Origin: Streptantibioticus ferralitis
Lineage (GTDB): Bacteria; Actinomycetota; Actinomycetes; Streptomycetales; Streptomycetaceae
Assembly (NCBI RefSeq): GCF_029223525.1
Contig: NZ_JARHTQ010000005.1
Location: 1 to 64,000 of the forward strand
Length of the DNA stretch: 64,000 nucleotides
Direction: 5' to 3'
Position numbers and translations under genes: made by a program. The notes below the pieces were generated by a model. That model saw only the letters and a list, made by a program, of their open reading frames with translations. It ran no database searches and had not been told where the DNA came from. The first letter of the stretch is position 1; every line of letters begins with the position of its first letter. Of this stretch, positions 1 to 7,692 are shown in pieces.

Positions 1-178
1 CGGGTATAGAATTTTTTGTTCGTGATCCCCGGCGGGGGGGTGCCTAGCTGGGACTCGTGGTAACAGAACACCCGGTCGGGTGTTTTGGTTTGGGACCCCC
101 AACCCGCCGTTGCCTTGACTTTGGGCCCCGGGGCCCGGCAGGGTTGGTGCACGGTCCCGGGACCCTGGTCGTCATGGG

Positions 179-2017
179 TCAGACGGCCGTGTCCGTGTGC
201 CATACCGGCTTGCCGTTGGAGTTGGAGTAGATCGCCACGTTGCCGTCGGTCTGCACGACGAGCCGCGCGCCCTTGCGGCCGGCGGTGTCCGACTGCCACA
301 CGGTCTTGCCCTTCTTGTCCTTGACGACGAGGTTGCCGTCCCTCTGGAAGACCGCCTGGTTGCCCTTGCCCGGTGTGTTCGTCGACCACCGGACCTTGCC
401 GCCACGGCCCCGTACGACGAGGTTGCCGTCCTTCTCCATCACCAGCCGCGCCTGGCCCGAGTCGACCGTGTCACCGGCCTTGAACACGGTCGGGGCACAG
501 ACCACCAGGTTGTCCGGGAGCCGACCGCCGGAGAGCCTCTTCAGCGTCGTCATGGACGGGACGATGGTGTAGACGCCGCCCTCGGTTCTGACGAACTGGC
601 CGAAGGTGACCTTCGTCGTACCCGACTCGCCCTCGAAGGCGATCTCGCTCTCCAGGCCGATCATCGGGTCCCGGCCGGGTGTGCGGTCGCCGTCCGGGTC
701 ATCGGGGTTCCCGCGGCCGTGCGGGAAGTCGGGGTCGTTCACCCACGCCTGCTGGCAGAACTCGAACTGCGTGACCAGATCGGCCTGGTAGGAGATGAAC
801 AGCAGCCCGCGTGGGGAGTCCGGGCCGCACCCCTGACCGCCCGCGGGGTCGAACGGCTGGCCGTACGGCGCGCCACGCCGGATCATCCGGCGCCGGGCCA
901 TGAACTTCTCGTCGACGAGCTCACCGCCGTCCACCAGGCCGTCCCGCGGATTGCACTTGCGGATGTGGGAGAACAGCGGGGTCAGCAGCCCGTCGGGGTC
1001 GTCCTTGAAGCTGAGGTCGTTGTCCGTGGCCGCGTCCGGATCGGAGAAGTTCTCGGCGTCCGGGCACTTCGCCACCGGTGTGCCGGAGCGCCAGCGGCCC
1101 ACCATCCGGGCGGCCAGCCATTCCGCGGTGGCACCGCGGTCCACGGCCTTGCGCTCCTTGAGCACCTCCAGTTGCTCCCGCACCTGCGCCCACCAGCCGG
1201 GAACATCCTGGGCCAGCCGCCGCACCACCTGGAAGGAACCGTTCAGCGCCCATTCGGGAACCGCCGACAGATGCTCGCTGGCGCGCTCCTCGCCGATGAC
1301 GAACTCTCCGGCGGGAATGATCCGGGTTCCGGGCTTTCCGTGCTCGTAGTCCGGATCGGCTGGATCGGCCTCGTCGAAACCGCGGACGGCGGGTTCGCTG
1401 ACGCCGTCCTTGAAGCCGAAGTGCTCGTGTCCCCGCCGGGGCACCGGAAGTGTCGCCGCGTCCTGCTGGAAGATGATCAGGACCTTGTTCCGCACCGCGT
1501 CCTCACGCTGGTTGGTGAGGGCGGCCCGCAGGTCCTGGGGCCGATCCGCCGCGACGGTGAGTACGGCGTGCACCTCCTCCCCCACGCTGTTCCCGAACAG
1601 CCAGTCCTCCGGTGAATTGTCACCGGTGTCGCCGTTGATTCCGGCCCGATAGGCCGCGCCTTCCTTGAACGCCCGGGTGGTGCCCGGGGCGGGGTTGCCG
1701 GGAATGGGTTCCTTGCCGCCGGTGAGGAACTTCAGACCGGGATGGGTGAAGCTGACATTGATCCAGGTCGCGTTCATCGCTCCCGGATCGTCGCCGCCCG
1801 AATGGCGCCGCGCGTCGCTGAACGACTTGTTGAACGCCGCGACCTGCCTGGTGGTCGAGATCTGCGGGATCAGGCCCTTGAGCCACCTGCGCGCCTTCGC
1901 TTCGTCCTGGAACTTCAGGAACAGCAGCGTCATCTGATCCTTCCGGAAACCGGCGAGTACATCGCCCTGGATTTCCCGGCTTTCCCGCAGCTTCAGGGCA
2001 GCGGCGGACGATTTCAT
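179..2017 (-). CDS. DyP-type heme peroxidase fused to a C-terminal B-type (mannose-binding) lectin domain
   Basis: Predicted 612-aa protein. Residues 1 to about 490 are a dye-decolourising peroxidase: the family GxxDG motif appears as FGFKDGVSEP (about 200-209), and the proximal heme histidine is probably H351 in FSHIRKCNPR. DyPs oxidise dyes, phenols and lignin-like compounds with H2O2. Residues about 501-612 hold three bulb-lectin repeats, each with a DGN-[LV]-V core (KDGNLVV, RDGNLVV, TDGNVAI), the fold that binds mannose in GNA-type lectins. I see no Tat or Sec signal. The ATG at 2017 is preceded by GGAGG five bases upstream; an in-frame TTG at 2032 is less likely because the ribosome site would lie inside the gene. 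The peroxidase call is firm; sugar binding is inferred from the repeats only. Confidence 0.9.
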   Translation of the reverse strand: MKSSAAALKLRESREIQGDVLAGFRKDQMTLLFLKFQDEAKARRWLKGLIPQISTTRQVAAFNKSFSDARRHSGGDDPGAMNATWINVSFTHPGLKFLTGGKEPIPGNPAPGTTRAFKEGAAYRAGINGDTGDNSPEDWLFGNSVGEEVHAVLTVAADRPQDLRAALTNQREDAVRNKVLIIFQQDAATLPVPRRGHEHFGFKDGVSEPAVRGFDEADPADPDYEHGKPGTRIIPAGEFVIGEERASEHLSAVPEWALNGSFQVVRRLAQDVPGWWAQVREQLEVLKERKAVDRGATAEWLAARMVGRWRSGTPVAKCPDAENFSDPDAATDNDLSFKDDPDGLLTPLFSHIRKCNPRDGLVDGGELVDEKFMARRRMIRRGAPYGQPFDPAGGQGCGPDSPRGLLFISYQADLVTQFEFCQQAWVNDPDFPHGRGNPDDPDGDRTPGRDPMIGLESEIAFEGESGTTKVTFGQFVRTEGGVYTIVPSMTTLKRLSGGRLPDNLVVCAPTVFKAGDTVDSGQARLVMEKDGNLVVRGRGGKVRWSTNTPGKGNQAVFQRDGNLVVKDKKGKTVWQSDTAGRKGARLVVQTDGNVAIYSNSNGKPVWHTDTAV

Positions 2018-2199
2018 GCTTCCTCCAGCCAAGTCGGAATGAGACCCCTCCGACCTGTGGGCTACCCGGGCGACCTGGCGGTGCGAGACGGCCGTGGACG
2101 TCCTTCACCCCGACAGCGCTACGGGCTCACCCCATGGCAGTACCGCCGGTGGACCGGGGCCCGCATCCGGGCGTACGGCCGTCGCCATCCGTCCCGCCG

Positions 2200-2928
2200 T
2201 CAGTCCGCGACGGGCCCACCGCGCCATGTCGGCAGCGCGCGATGCCCGACGGCGGTGTCGAAGGCGGCACGGGCCAGCAGGCGGGTCGAGTCCAGCGTGG
2301 GCAGCGCGGAGTCGTCGGGCGTGACCAGGAGCGGGATCTCGGTGCACGCCAGGGCGACCGCGTCACAGCCCCGGGCGGCCAGTCGCTCGATGACACGCAG
2401 GTAACTGCGCCGCGAGCTGTCGGTGAGGACGCCGTTCACCAGCTCCTCGAAGATAATGCCGCTGATGACCTGGCGGTCTGCCGCCTCCGGAACTTCGCAG
2501 CCGATGCCGCGACCGGCCAGGGCCCTGGGGTAGACCGGACCGTCCATCAGATAGCTGGTGCCCAGCACGCCCACGCGGGTGCGTCCGTCGCGGGCGGCCC
2601 GGTCGGCGACCACCTCGGCGATGTGCAGGCCGGGAAGCGCGAGATCCTCCCCGGGCTGTTCGAGCGCCTGGTGCGCCGTGTTGTCCGGGCAGACGAAGAA
2701 GTCCGCGCCCGCGCGGGCGACGCGCCGGACGCTCACGGACAGCGTGGCACGGATCGAGCCGTAGTCCCCTTCGTCCCAGGCCGGCATGCTGCGTGCCAGG
2801 GCGATGAAGTCCAGTGTCACATCGGGATGTTCATGCGGGCCAAGTTCACGGAAACCTTCCTGACAGAAGGACCGGAAGCACAGCGCGGCACCTTCAGAGC
2901 TGTGCGCGACAATGCCGAGGTGGTGCAT
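2200..2928 (-). CDS. Aspartate/glutamate racemase family protein
   Basis: Predicted 242-aa cytosolic enzyme of the Asp/Glu racemase superfamily. The two catalytic cysteines are visible: C80 in FVCPDNTAH and C195 in ALACTEIPLL, matching the two-base racemisation mechanism of aspartate racemases. The length is normal for the family. The ATG at 2928 has GGGAG eight bases upstream. It lies 180 bp downstream of the DyP gene start region on the same strand, with no sign of an operon. The true substrate cannot be read from sequence; aspartate, glutamate, hydantoin or maleate isomerase-like activity are all possible. Confidence 0.85.
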   Translation of the reverse strand: MHHLGIVAHSSEGAALCFRSFCQEGFRELGPHEHPDVTLDFIALARSMPAWDEGDYGSIRATLSVSVRRVARAGADFFVCPDNTAHQALEQPGEDLALPGLHIAEVVADRAARDGRTRVGVLGTSYLMDGPVYPRALAGRGIGCEVPEAADRQVISGIIFEELVNGVLTDSSRRSYLRVIERLAARGCDAVALACTEIPLLVTPDDSALPTLDSTRLLARAAFDTAVGHRALPTWRGGPVAD

Positions 2929-3670
2929 GGGGTCTCCCGCGGTGTCACGATGTGATGTGCCGTCATCCGCGTTGGCACTTAAGCCTTCATCGTAAAGATC
3001 TCACTCATGAGCCCAACGACTTGGATCGGGCGCCGAGTTCACGAGTCGGCGGCCACCCTACGCGGCTGGACCGCCGGCGACCCGCGCAGGCGGCGGCCGT
3101 TTGACCGCCGCCGCACGCCCGCCGGCCCAGCGATATCCAATAGGCACGCGGATATCGCCCCTCCGAATACCGATAGCCGTGAGCCGCTCGGGGCGCGCGG
3201 AGCGGATGGTTCTGTCGCTACCGCGGAAGTCCACCGACTACCATCGAGCCACATCACTCCTGGTGGGCACGCGGCTGCATTCCGTCAACCCGCCTGCGCT
3301 TCCACCCACCGTCCGGGAATTCAGCACCCATCGGGACTTCCTGATTCAACTGGGCGGCTTCGCAACCGTATCGGCCCTGGCGTCGTCATTCCTGTCGTGT
3401 CAGCCCCGATCCCCCCGCACGCCTGGCAGAGCACCAGCCGACGGCCGTTATATTCAACTACCCGGCCACGACCGGGTTCAGGTCGGAACGGTCGCCGGTG
3501 GTTTCCCTGCCGTGTCCCGGACACCGCCCTGGCGGCGGTGGAGAAGAAGGAGCCCCGGCCGGCGGCGCCTTCGAACCCACTCCCGCGCTTCCTCGTATGT
3601 TCCATTGACTGTGCGCGCCCGATGGTTCGCGGCGCAGACGCGCACGAAGAGATGCAGGAATTGGCGACTG
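2929..3670. other. Long intergenic region, no supported gene
   Basis: About 740 bp between the divergent racemase and the RiPP-associated gene. The stretch around 2980-3015 is locally A/T-rich and could hold promoters. Open frames crossing it lack G/C-rich third positions and recognisable domains, so I call none. Confidence 0.5.
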
Positions 3671-4072
3671 ATGGCAACTAACGGCTATCCACCGGTAACT
3701 GACGGTGCTCCAGGCAGGCACGGTCCCATCCCCACGATCGTCTATGTCTGCGAACCCGATACCGCAACCGCTGAGCGGCTGGCGGATCTCTGCCGGATCC
3801 ATGCGGCGCAGCGGGCGTGGTGGGTTGTGGACACCGTGATCGAGCAGACCCCGAACGCCCCGCTGAACAAGCGCGAAGGGTGGACGCGGGTCAAGGCGGC
3901 CCTCGACCAAGGTGCCGTGGGCATAGTCATCACCTGGAGCCCGATATCCGTGGCTCCCGGACTCGCCGAATTCCAGGTCCTGCAGGCGGAGTTCCGCGTC
4001 AACGAAGCGGTTCTGGTCGCGGTGACCGGCATACCGGATCCACCATCCGCGCGTCGCAGCCCAGCGGACTGA
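3671..4072 (+). CDS. Small resolvase-N-terminus-like protein next to the graspetide genes
   Basis: Predicted 133-aa protein. The pattern VYVCEPDTATAERLADLC, then a tryptophan-containing strand (WWVVDTVIEQ), then KREGWTRVKAALDQG and VGIVITW, resembles the N-terminal domain of large serine recombinases, where a YxRVS strand precedes Q..Q..LC and where R-PG/GW..LL follows. The catalytic serine and first arginine are absent (CEPDT in place of RVST), and there is no recombinase or zinc-ribbon DNA-binding part. It is therefore probably not a recombinase. It ends 77 bp before tgmA on the same strand and may be co-transcribed, which makes a role in RiPP maturation or regulation possible. The start is uncertain: ATG 3671 has only a weak AGGAA about 13 bases upstream. 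Confidence 0.6.
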   Translation: MATNGYPPVTDGAPGRHGPIPTIVYVCEPDTATAERLADLCRIHAAQRAWWVVDTVIEQTPNAPLNKREGWTRVKAALDQGAVGIVITWSPISVAPGLAEFQVLQAEFRVNEAVLVAVTGIPDPPSARRSPAD

Positions 4073-4149
4073 AGGCACCGCAAAGCACTCCCCGGAGCCA
4101 CAGGAGAACCGCGTCGAACGCGGGCATCCCCCGACACCTTGGAAAGGCC

Positions 4150-4338
4150 ATGCGACCATTTGCCCTCACCTACGCCCGGCGCCCGATACCTGAGCCGGAG
4201 ACGTCCTTCGCCTACGACCCGGAGCAGCAGCTGAACGTCCTCGCCGACGGCACCCCGGCGGTGCGGAACCACAAGGTTCTGCTCGAAGCCGGTTCCACGA
4301 CCTCGACCGCCGGGTCCAAGACACACTTCGACGACTGA
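4150..4338 (+). CDS. tgmA: Graspetide (omega-ester peptide) precursor, ATP-grasp-modified RiPP
   Basis: Predicted 62-aa precursor peptide. The N-terminal leader begins MRPFALTYARRPIPEPE and contains EQQLNVLADG, the conserved leader pattern of the GRASP_targ/TgmA precursor family. The C-terminal core TTSTAGSKTHFDD supplies Thr/Ser/Lys side chains and paired aspartates, the donors and acceptors for ester or amide cross-links. GGAAAGG lies just upstream of the ATG. Its TGA overlaps the ATG of tgmB by one base, implying translational coupling. Identification as the substrate of the next gene rests on both sequence pattern and position. Ring topology cannot be predicted with certainty. Confidence 0.88.
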   Translation: MRPFALTYARRPIPEPETSFAYDPEQQLNVLADGTPAVRNHKVLLEAGSTTSTAGSKTHFDD

Positions 4339-5288
4339 TGACGGTTCTGATCCTCACCCGTCCTGAGGATGTCACCGCCGACATGGTCGTCGACCATCTC
4401 AACGCGATGGACGCACCGGTGCTGCGTGTCGACCCGGCCGACTTCCCGGAAAGGGTGTCCCTCACCGCGAGCTTCGCGTCCGGCGCCCTTACCGGAAGGA
4501 TCACCACCGAACACCACAGCACCGACCTTCGCGATGTTCGAGCGATCTGGGTGCGACGCCCGGGCCCGCCGGGCAACGGCGCGCGGGCCCAGGCGGCTTG
4601 GGTGGCGCTGGAATCGGACCACGCCTGGTACGGGACGCTGCGGGCGCTGACCGGCGTGCGATGGATGAACCACCCGGACGCGCACACCGCGTGCCGCTAC
4701 AAGATGCGGCAGCTCGTACTCGCCCAGACGGTCGGATTCAACGTCCCGGCAACGGCGTTCACCAGTGTGCCCGTTGACGCGAAAGGCTTCGCGGAAGCCC
4801 ATGGGCCGCTGGTGTGCAAGTCGGTCTCCGGCCAGGCGCCGAACGATCCGCCACTGGCCCTGCCCACCACGCCGGTACCCGACGGCACGGATTTCGCGGC
4901 CGTCGCCGAAGCGCCCACCTGTCTGCAGACGCTGGTGGACAAGCGGAGCGACATACGCCTGACCGTTGTGGGATCCGAAATGTTCTGCGCGCGCGCCGAC
5001 CAGTCCTCCCCGGGGCAGGCGGAATTGGACTGGCGCTACGCGGATCCGCAGACCGTACGGTGGCGCGGCGTCGCCGTACCGCCGGACATCAGGAAGAAGA
5101 CCGAGAGCTTTATGAAGCTCGCCGGACTGGTGTACGGAGCATTCGACTTCGCGGTCACCGCCGATGAGAGCTGGCACTTCCTGGAATGCAACGCCTCCGG
5201 CCAGTTCGGATTCATCGAGTTGGCCGCCGGACTTCCCATCTCCCGTGCGATAGCCGGCTGGCTCGCAGGGCTCCGGCGTCCGGTCTAG
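4338..5288 (+). CDS. tgmB: ATP-grasp ribosomal peptide maturase (graspetide ligase)
   Basis: Predicted 316-aa ATP-grasp ligase of the MvdD/TgmB type, which forms side-chain ester or amide macrocycles on a precursor peptide using ATP. The pre-ATP-grasp domain includes IWVRRPG near residue 75; the central part carries the nucleotide-binding lysine strand PLVCKSVSG, and the end has DFAVT followed by WHFLECNASGQFGFIE, the Mg/ATP-ligating Glu-x-Asn of the fold. It starts inside the stop codon of tgmA. No PIMT-like methyltransferase (tgmC) follows: the next gene is convergent and unrelated. So the visible locus is a minimal precursor-ligase pair plus the resolvase-like protein upstream. Confidence 0.92.
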   Translation: MTVLILTRPEDVTADMVVDHLNAMDAPVLRVDPADFPERVSLTASFASGALTGRITTEHHSTDLRDVRAIWVRRPGPPGNGARAQAAWVALESDHAWYGTLRALTGVRWMNHPDAHTACRYKMRQLVLAQTVGFNVPATAFTSVPVDAKGFAEAHGPLVCKSVSGQAPNDPPLALPTTPVPDGTDFAAVAEAPTCLQTLVDKRSDIRLTVVGSEMFCARADQSSPGQAELDWRYADPQTVRWRGVAVPPDIRKKTESFMKLAGLVYGAFDFAVTADESWHFLECNASGQFGFIELAAGLPISRAIAGWLAGLRRPV

Positions 5289-5337
5289 GCGGACCACCCC
5301 GGCCAGAGGGCGCATGCGACCCCCTGGCCGGACCCGA

Positions 5338-6168
5338 TCAGCGGGCGGTGGAGAACCAGCGGCGCGGGTGGCGGGTCAGGCTGTACCCGGCCACGCCCGC
5401 GACGGCCGCGAGCACGCCGCCCGCGGTGGTCCACAGCCATCGGGTGGACAGGCTGGAGAACCAGCCCTTGGCCCGCTCCACCGGGCGCGGCGCGGAGGCG
5501 GCGGCCGAAGGAGCCGACGAGGGGACCGCGTCCGGCGCCAGCGTCGCTCCGGGGTTGACCGGGGGCGACAGCGGGGCCTTGAGGGTGGCGCCGTCCGGCT
5601 GGGCGTCGCCGTTCTGAGCGGTGATCCGCAGATCCGTCTGGATCGGCAGACCGAGGTCCGGTTCGGGCAGATCGGTCGCGGACAGCCGCAGGTAGTAGGT
5701 GCCCGGCAGCGGATCGCCGGACCAGGACTCGGCCCATGAGCGGACCTGCCTGAGGGTGCAGCCGAGCGAGACGGTGGTGTCACCGGTTGCCGCGGTGACG
5801 GTCTGCGCGCCCGCGGTGCAGGCCTGGCGGCGGCGCAGACCGTCGAAGGCCTCGACGGTCCAGGTCGCGTTGCCGTGGCGGCTGGCGGCGGGCGGCAGGG
5901 TGATGGTCACCTCGACCCGGTCGGTCTGACCGGCCGCGGCGGCGAACGACCAGTACAGGTAGTCGCCGGTCGAGGCGGACAGCTTCGCCGACTGTCCGGG
6001 CCGCACGGTGGTCGCGGTGAGGAAGGACGTGCCCGCGGTGGTGACCGTGGAGCTCGCACTGGGACTTGGGCTGGGCGAGGCGGAGCCGTCGGCGGCGGCC
6101 GGTCCGGCGGCGGACAGCAGCAGGACGACGCCCGCGGCGGGCACCGCGGCAAGTGGCATGGCGCGCAT
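5338..6168 (-). CDS. Exported, C-terminally membrane-anchored protein of unknown function
   Basis: Predicted 276-aa protein. It has a Sec signal peptide (about residues 1-27, ending AGPAAADG), a Ser/Pro-rich linker, then a beta-rich extracellular region with paired cysteines. A Pro/Ala/Ser-rich stretch leads to one C-terminal transmembrane helix (WLWTTAGGVLAAVAGVAGY) with a basic tail. The topology is that of a surface-exposed, anchored protein. ATG 6168 sits two bases after the TGA of the upstream VWA gene, and its GGAGAA site overlaps the end of that gene, so the two are surely translated together. I do not recognise a catalytic domain; the pair probably works as a complex at the cell surface. 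Confidence 0.8.
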   Translation of the reverse strand: MRAMPLAAVPAAGVVLLLSAAGPAAADGSASPSPSPSASSTVTTAGTSFLTATTVRPGQSAKLSASTGDYLYWSFAAAAGQTDRVEVTITLPPAASRHGNATWTVEAFDGLRRRQACTAGAQTVTAATGDTTVSLGCTLRQVRSWAESWSGDPLPGTYYLRLSATDLPEPDLGLPIQTDLRITAQNGDAQPDGATLKAPLSPPVNPGATLAPDAVPSSAPSAAASAPRPVERAKGWFSSLSTRWLWTTAGGVLAAVAGVAGYSLTRHPRRWFSTAR

Positions 6169-6170
6169 GG

Positions 6171-7448
6171 TCAGTTCTCCTTCCAGACCGCGATCCGCCA
6201 GCGGGCGAGCCAACCGGTCAGCAGACCCGCGAGCAGGCCGACCACGGCCAGCATGGCGAGCAGCGCCCAGCCGCGGCCCAGGTCGGGACCGTGCGGGGCG
6301 GCCGAGGAGGACACCACGTCGACGGTCAGCTCCAGGGGCATGCCGGGCGCGGGCTGCGCGGCGGTCTGCGCGGAGAAGGAGTTGCTGACCACCAGGCAGA
6401 CGGTGTTCGGCGCCGAACCGGAGGGCGAGGGTGACGCGGTGGGGGTCGCCGGGGCGCCCTGGTCCGACCAACGCAGCCCGGCGGACAGCACATCGGTGCG
6501 CCCGCTGCCGGCGTCGGTTCCGCGGACCAGCTCACGCCCGTCCTGGGCGGTGGCGCGCAGCAGCACCCCGTAGTCCGGGTTGAGGGCGCGGTCGAGCGCG
6601 ACGCTCACCGAGGCACGCAGTTCCTGCCCGGGTCGCACCGGCACCCGGAACCAGCGGTGCTCGGCGAACCGCTCGCGGTCGGCGTAGACACCGGGTGCCA
6701 GGATCGGTGCGCTGGCGCACTGTTCGGTCCCGGACACCTGCTGCGGGGTCTCCTGGTAGGTGTCGTTGGCCCGGTGCACCAGTTGGTCGAGTCGGCCGGT
6801 GAGCTGGTTCTGGCTCTGAACGGCCGTGTAGGTGCCGCCCGTTGCCGAGGCGATGCAGGTGAGCTGCCGTCGGACCTTGTCGTCCAGGGTGAGACCGAGG
6901 GTGTCGACCACCAAGTGGGTTCCCTGGGCGGCGAGTTCCCGGGCGACGTCGCAGGGGTCGGGGGGTGCGCAGTCGTCCTCGCCGTCGGTGATCAGGACGA
7001 TCCGCCGGGTGGTCTCACCGGTCCCCAGGTCCTTGGCGGCGGCGCGCAGCGCGAGCCCGATGGGGGTCCAGCCAGTGGGGCGCAGGGTGGCGATCGCGGT
7101 CTTGGCCTCGGTCTTGTTGACCGGGCGGACCGGCGATATCTGCCGGGTGTCCTGACAGCCGACCGCCTTGTCGTTGCCCGGGTACGTCGAACCGAGTACC
7201 CGGATGCCCAGTTGGGTCTGGTCGGGGAGGGCGTCCACGACCTCGTCGAAGGACTGCTGGGCGACGGAGATCCGGCTGCGGCCGTCGATGTCGGCGGTTC
7301 GCATCGAGCCGCTGTCGTCGAGCACCAGCTCGACCTTGGGCGGTTCCTTGGTGGTGGGTTCGTCGGCGGCGGCAGGGGGCGCGCCGAGCATCGTCAAAGC
7401 GGCCAGCATGCTGAGCAGGCCGGCCGCGTACCGTCTTCTGTTGATCAC
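6171..7448 (-). CDS. VWA-domain protein, exported and membrane-anchored
   Basis: Predicted 425-aa protein with a signal peptide ending APPAAADEP, a von Willebrand factor A domain (about residues 35-235) and one C-terminal transmembrane helix with a short cytosolic tail (WLARWRIAVWKEN). The metal-ion-dependent adhesion site is complete: LDDSGSM (DxSxS), a downstream threonine in GWTPIG and the aspartate in LITDGEDD. Such domains bind protein partners through a divalent cation. A second extracellular beta region and a Thr/Pro/Ser linker follow. The GTG start at 7448 is the best available. It is the first gene of a two-gene operon with the anchored protein downstream and is divergent from the phospholipase C gene. 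Confidence 0.85.
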   Translation of the reverse strand: MINRRRYAAGLLSMLAALTMLGAPPAAADEPTTKEPPKVELVLDDSGSMRTADIDGRSRISVAQQSFDEVVDALPDQTQLGIRVLGSTYPGNDKAVGCQDTRQISPVRPVNKTEAKTAIATLRPTGWTPIGLALRAAAKDLGTGETTRRIVLITDGEDDCAPPDPCDVARELAAQGTHLVVDTLGLTLDDKVRRQLTCIASATGGTYTAVQSQNQLTGRLDQLVHRANDTYQETPQQVSGTEQCASAPILAPGVYADRERFAEHRWFRVPVRPGQELRASVSVALDRALNPDYGVLLRATAQDGRELVRGTDAGSGRTDVLSAGLRWSDQGAPATPTASPSPSGSAPNTVCLVVSNSFSAQTAAQPAPGMPLELTVDVVSSSAAPHGPDLGRGWALLAMLAVVGLLAGLLTGWLARWRIAVWKEN

Positions 7449-7692
7449 CAGACGATCGTAGTGATCTTCAGCTCACCTTCTCGCCACGGTCGTTGACCGC
7501 ACACCCATGGATTCGTGCGCCTCGGGACGGTAGAACTGATGCCCGGAACCAGTGGCAGATGATCATGAAGGGTGGAGGTTAACGGAGGCTTTCCCATGGA
7601 TTTCCGCCTCCGCCGACTACCGTTCTCGATCGCTTGATGAGACTCCCACCGGACCTGTAACACCGCAGCCCAGCCAAGGAGACGCGCTCTTC

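Noticed and set aside
123..164. GC palindromes downstream of the DyP gene (GGGCCCCGGGGCCC and GGTCCCGGGACC)
   Set aside because: They could form hairpins, but loops are absent and no T-run or spacing supports a terminator call.
2015..2032. TTG at 2032 as start of the DyP gene
   Set aside because: The GGAGG ribosome site would lie inside the coding sequence; ATG at 2017 is placed correctly after it.
3101..3670. Forward-frame extension upstream of the resolvase-like gene
   Set aside because: Coding bias and homologous pattern start only near 3671; the upstream part has mixed third positions and no domain.
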